Assembly: GCA_022749755.1 (NCBI GenBank)
Contig: CM040451.1
Location: 2,804,871 to 2,868,870, forward strand
Reading direction: 5' to 3'
Source: Azadirachta indica
Taxonomy: Eukaryota > Streptophyta > Magnoliopsida > Sapindales > Meliaceae
DNA: 64,000 bases
Below, piece after piece: positions 61,101-64,000 of this stretch (its first letter is position 1; every line of letters starts with the position of its first letter). The translations under genes and the position numbers were made by a program. The notes below the pieces were generated by a model. That model was not told the origin of the DNA, did no database searches, and worked only from the letters and a program-made list of their open reading frames with translations.

Positions 61101-63748
61101 ATAAATTAAGGTATAAATGCAATCTTTTTTAGATCATATATAATTATCTACGTATATATTGTGTGTAAAAATATGATTATTAAATCATGAAATCATCAAA
61201 TCAATAATTTAAATATAGTTTACTAATTAGATTATCCAAACACTTACAATACCAGAAGAGATGATAAGCCACCTAAAGTTGCTGGTATCTTCCCAGTGAG
61301 TAAGTTTTGGTACAAATAACTGTAAAAACAAACTCATTAACTAAATAAAATAAAAGGACATTAACTTTACTCTAACTTTTGAAGAAAAGTAATTTACCTC
61401 TTAAATTTTCTATGAGAAGTCCTCTAACTTTTAAAAGAATACGAAGATACTCCCTGACTTTAGTAAAAATAAAAAGATACCCTTTATTTGACTATTCTTA
61501 TTTTAAATTAAATATTTTACCCTCAATTATTAGAAGATATATAAAATGAACATATTATCTTTATTTTATTTTACAATAATCAATATAATCTTGTTTTAAC
61601 ATTTAAATTTGAAAGCCATAATAATATTTCATGCTTAATTTTTTTTATTCAAATTTGTTATAAATATTTTTTACAATATGAATTATATATAATTTTTTAA
61701 AAAAAATATTTAATAAAAAAATAGTTTATTTTAAAGATTACGTATTAATATTTTCAAATTTGCTATTAATTGTTACAATATTGATTGTAAAATATTTTAC
61801 GACATAAAATTTTTTAATTAAAAGTGCTATATAAAAAATTACATATAATTAATATTATAAAATTAATTAATAGAAAATTTCAAGAAAAGTCAAAATATTA
61901 TTATAAATTTAAAAATAAATGTTAGAATAAGAATATATTAATTTTTTAATAATTAAGGGATAAAATAGTTAATTTAAAAAATAAAAATAGTTATCTCAAA
62001 AGATACCATCATATTTGTATTATAAGATCAGGAGCATCTTCACACTTTTTTAAAACTAAGAGGAATTTCTCACATATGTTAAAAACCTAGGGGATAAGCC
62101 ACTTTTTCCCCAAGACTTAAAAGGTAAAAAAATATAATATCTATATAATAAAAAGTAATTAGACTTACAGTTTTTGTAAGTTCAACTATACACGAAAATA
62201 GAATCAGATCTTACACATTATAAATATACCAACAAGACTTACAGATTTTGTAGGTCCTTCAAATTCCCCAAATTTGGTGGTATTTCTCCAGTCAATTGAT
62301 TTTGCGATAAATCCCTAATAATTAAACAAATTAATATCCAATATGAAAAAGAAAATATATACATAATAATTACTGAACTTATTATATATGTATGCACAAT
62401 TATACTATATATGGAATCACATTTCACTCTGAGACAATAGTTAATATACAACATATATATCAACAAGACTTACAGCATTTGTAGTTTCTTCAAATTTCCC
62501 AAGTTTTGTGGTATTTTTCCAGTTAATTGATTTTTTGATAGGTCCCTGATCAATTGCACAAATATCTAGTATGTATATTAATTTAATCCCTTCCATGAAA
62601 AGAAAAATATGTATCATAATTAATTATGGAACTTATTATATATATCACAATAAATAAAGACTTACAGTGTGATTAGATTAGGTAAATTCCCCAGCTTTTC
62701 AGGAATTGAACCACCAAGTTTGTTGTTTGATAGATCGCTGTTGAGTGTTTCAAAAACAAATATATATATATATATATATATCACTGATTGTATATACATA
62801 ATAAAAAAAAATACATGACTTATGAAAAATAAATATGTGTTGAAGATTTAGATACACTTTTTATGATATTAATTTTTAATATATGTATGCATGCTTGTGT
62901 GCATGTATACTTACAGCCACTTCAAGTATGTAAGATCAGCCACATATTCCGAGATTTCTCCTGTTAAACGTGCACCGTAGATGGTTCTATAACCAAAATT
63001 GACGAATTAATTAATGGACACCAAAAGCCGTTGCTTTTATGGTTGCATGTAGCAATTCAATTCAATCTCATTAATATAATTAATTATTTAGATTAATATT
63101 ATTATATCGAAGTTGAAACTTACATTCCAGTGATGTGACGTGGTTCAGTATTATTAGTGCATGTAATGGTAACAGAACTACCAAATTCGTCTTCGCAAGC
63201 CGATTCCCTTATATTCAGTTCTGGCACGATATCCAAATAGGAGACGATCCGTTGAAGAGTGTCAGCTGCAACATAAATAAATAATATAATAATTATAACA
63301 AGAAGGAAAAAGATTCTTAATTTGTTAAGTTTATCTATTTGTGTGGCAAAAATGTTTATTTAATTTGATTAGTAAATAAATAAAATAACTAAAATAAAAT
63401 CAGAACATGTATTCTTCTAGCATGACATATATATATATATATTATAAAACATACTGCTTAAACCGAAAAGTAATGCTTGTTTGACTAATTAATGTAAAGT
63501 TAGTAGTAATATATATATATATATATATATATGATATTACTTTCTCCTTCATCTAACTTCGGAGATGGTGCCGGTGAAGGTGCTGGAGATGTTGCTGGAG
63601 ATGTTGCTGGAGAAGTTGCTGGCTCAAGAGACTGTGCTGCAGCACTCTGAATAAATTTGAACTCAGAGCCCCCAAGTTGAGAAATTAGCGGAAGCCACAT
63701 AACAAGACAGACAGCAATCTTAGTAATTAGAAGCAGCAGAGAACCCAT
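55107..63748 (-). CDS. LRR-malectin receptor-like kinase (subfamily VIII-2 type), HRD motif changed to HRN
   Basis: 27 exons join in frame to 1,044 residues: 63541-63748, 63124-63265, 62915-62986, 62666-62737, 62474-62545, 62243-62314, 61248-61319, 60793-60864, 60613-60684, 60466-60537, 60288-60359, 59995-60066, 59832-59903, 59677-59754, 59500-59568, 59318-59386, 59078-59122, 58413-58457, 58071-58123, 57557-57933, 57286-57481, 57049-57174, 56806-56921, 56443-56665, 56070-56307, 55803-55953, 55107-55313. Order: signal peptide (1 to about 26), Pro-rich TSPA repeats (42-63), LRRs (about 117-467, mostly one per 72-bp exon), malectin domain (about 500-690), membrane helix (about 701-722), kinase. 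The kinase keeps [11 protein letters not shown], the VAVK lysine (787), the helix-C glutamate (803), DFG (904) and APE. The catalytic-loop aspartate is Asn886 (HRNIKPSN). Relatives such as At1g07650 are of similar length and sit at the plasma membrane. Confidence 0.92.
58282..58321. repeat. Compound microsatellite (AT)n(AG)n in an intron
   Basis: (AT)11-12 followed at once by (GA)8, in the intron between the exons ending at 58413 and starting at 58123. It is likely to vary in length between individuals. Confidence 0.9.
61378..62112. repeat. Inverted-repeat element inside an intron of the receptor kinase
   Basis: The left end (AAGTCCTCTAACTTTTAAAA...GAAGATACTCC) and right end (GGAGCATCTTCACAC...AAAACTAAGAGGAATTTC) are about 100-bp imperfect inverted repeats around an AT-rich non-coding core. 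It enlarges the intron between the exons at 62243-62314 and 61248-61319 to 923 bp. Similar sequence occurs near 44.7-45.2 kb. This fits a MITE or a small Mutator-like element. Confidence 0.6.
63508..63532. repeat. (AT)n microsatellite beside the exon 1 donor
   Basis: About 12 AT units start seven bases into the first intron of the receptor kinase gene. Confidence 0.85.
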
Positions 63749-63811
63749 GTTTCTTTTTTAACTTATCGCTAGCTTGTTCAAAGTTTCAGATACCTCATTC
63801 TTCGCCCACTA

Positions 63812-63823
63812 ACATATATATAT
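63812..63823 (-). promoter_or_regulatory. TATA-like box of the receptor kinase gene
   Basis: Minus strand reads GTATATATATATG about 65-75 bp before the ATG at 63748. Position fits a TATA box, but AT repeats are common here. Confidence 0.4.
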
Positions 63824-63825
63824 AC

Positions 63826-64000
63826 GCTGGCGGATGTAGCTTGCGCCCACTGGAGCCCCCCGGAAAAAAAAAAAAAAACTTTTCTAAAACCACCGTCTAA
63901 ATTTGAAATTAACCCCCATAAAATATATATATAAATTAATTTTATTAACTTTTATATGCTAAATATTACAAAATTTATTATAGCATATTCAAGTTCCTAT
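63826..64000. other. Edge sequence, probably transposon-derived
   Basis: A CTGGCGGATGTAGCTTGCGCCC...GGAGCCCCCCGG stretch followed by a 14-A run looks like the end of a plant repeat element continuing past the window. No gene is seen. Confidence 0.3.

Overview
The window is nuclear DNA of a dicot plant. Evidence: very AT-rich intergenic DNA, short GT-AG introns, and three plant gene types: an ankyrin/PGG membrane protein, phloem-protein-2 (PP2) lectin-like genes, and an LRR-malectin receptor kinase of subfamily VIII-2. Plant LTR and LINE retroelements and MITE-like repeats fill the rest. A woody eudicot such as Citrus would fit, but that is an impression and was not tested. All calls come from reading the sequence; no search was run.

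Layout. (1) 1-1.5 kb: possible first exon of a minus-strand gene leaving the window, then AT-rich DNA. (2) 1,526-12,162: an old, dead Ty3/gypsy element on the minus strand, read as Tat-type. It has paired LTRs, a PBS-side and PPT-side signature, and the RNase H-integrase end of pol. It also carries an antisense spliced gene (aORF) with its own promoter-like sequence and short tandem repeats in the 3' region. A 5'-truncated LINE with target-site duplication is nested inside, and a non-coding block sits where gag-protease-RT should be. (3) 17.1-20.5 kb: a five-exon ankyrin/PGG gene whose last membrane segment is cut off by a 4-bp duplication. (4) 20.6-44.7 kb: a tandem array of PP2 loci, all on the minus strand. 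It holds four intact two-exon genes, one pseudogene with two stops, one orphan first exon and one 3'-end fragment. Between them lie repeated LTR pieces, MITE-like copies and a gag-only LTR element. (5) 44.7-55 kb: gene-free AT-rich DNA with several tandem or foldback repeats. (6) 55.1-63.7 kb: a complete 27-exon LRR receptor kinase on the minus strand, 1,044 residues by my splice model, with the catalytic HRD aspartate replaced by asparagine.

How the genes may relate. All three gene types belong to families linked to stress or defence signalling (PGG-ankyrin proteins, phloem lectins, LRR kinases). Nothing in the sequence shows that they act together. The two most notable gene-level points are the HRN receptor kinase and the actively rearranging PP2 array, which contains a 1,653-bp block almost identical between two copies. 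I found no wholly new type of system.
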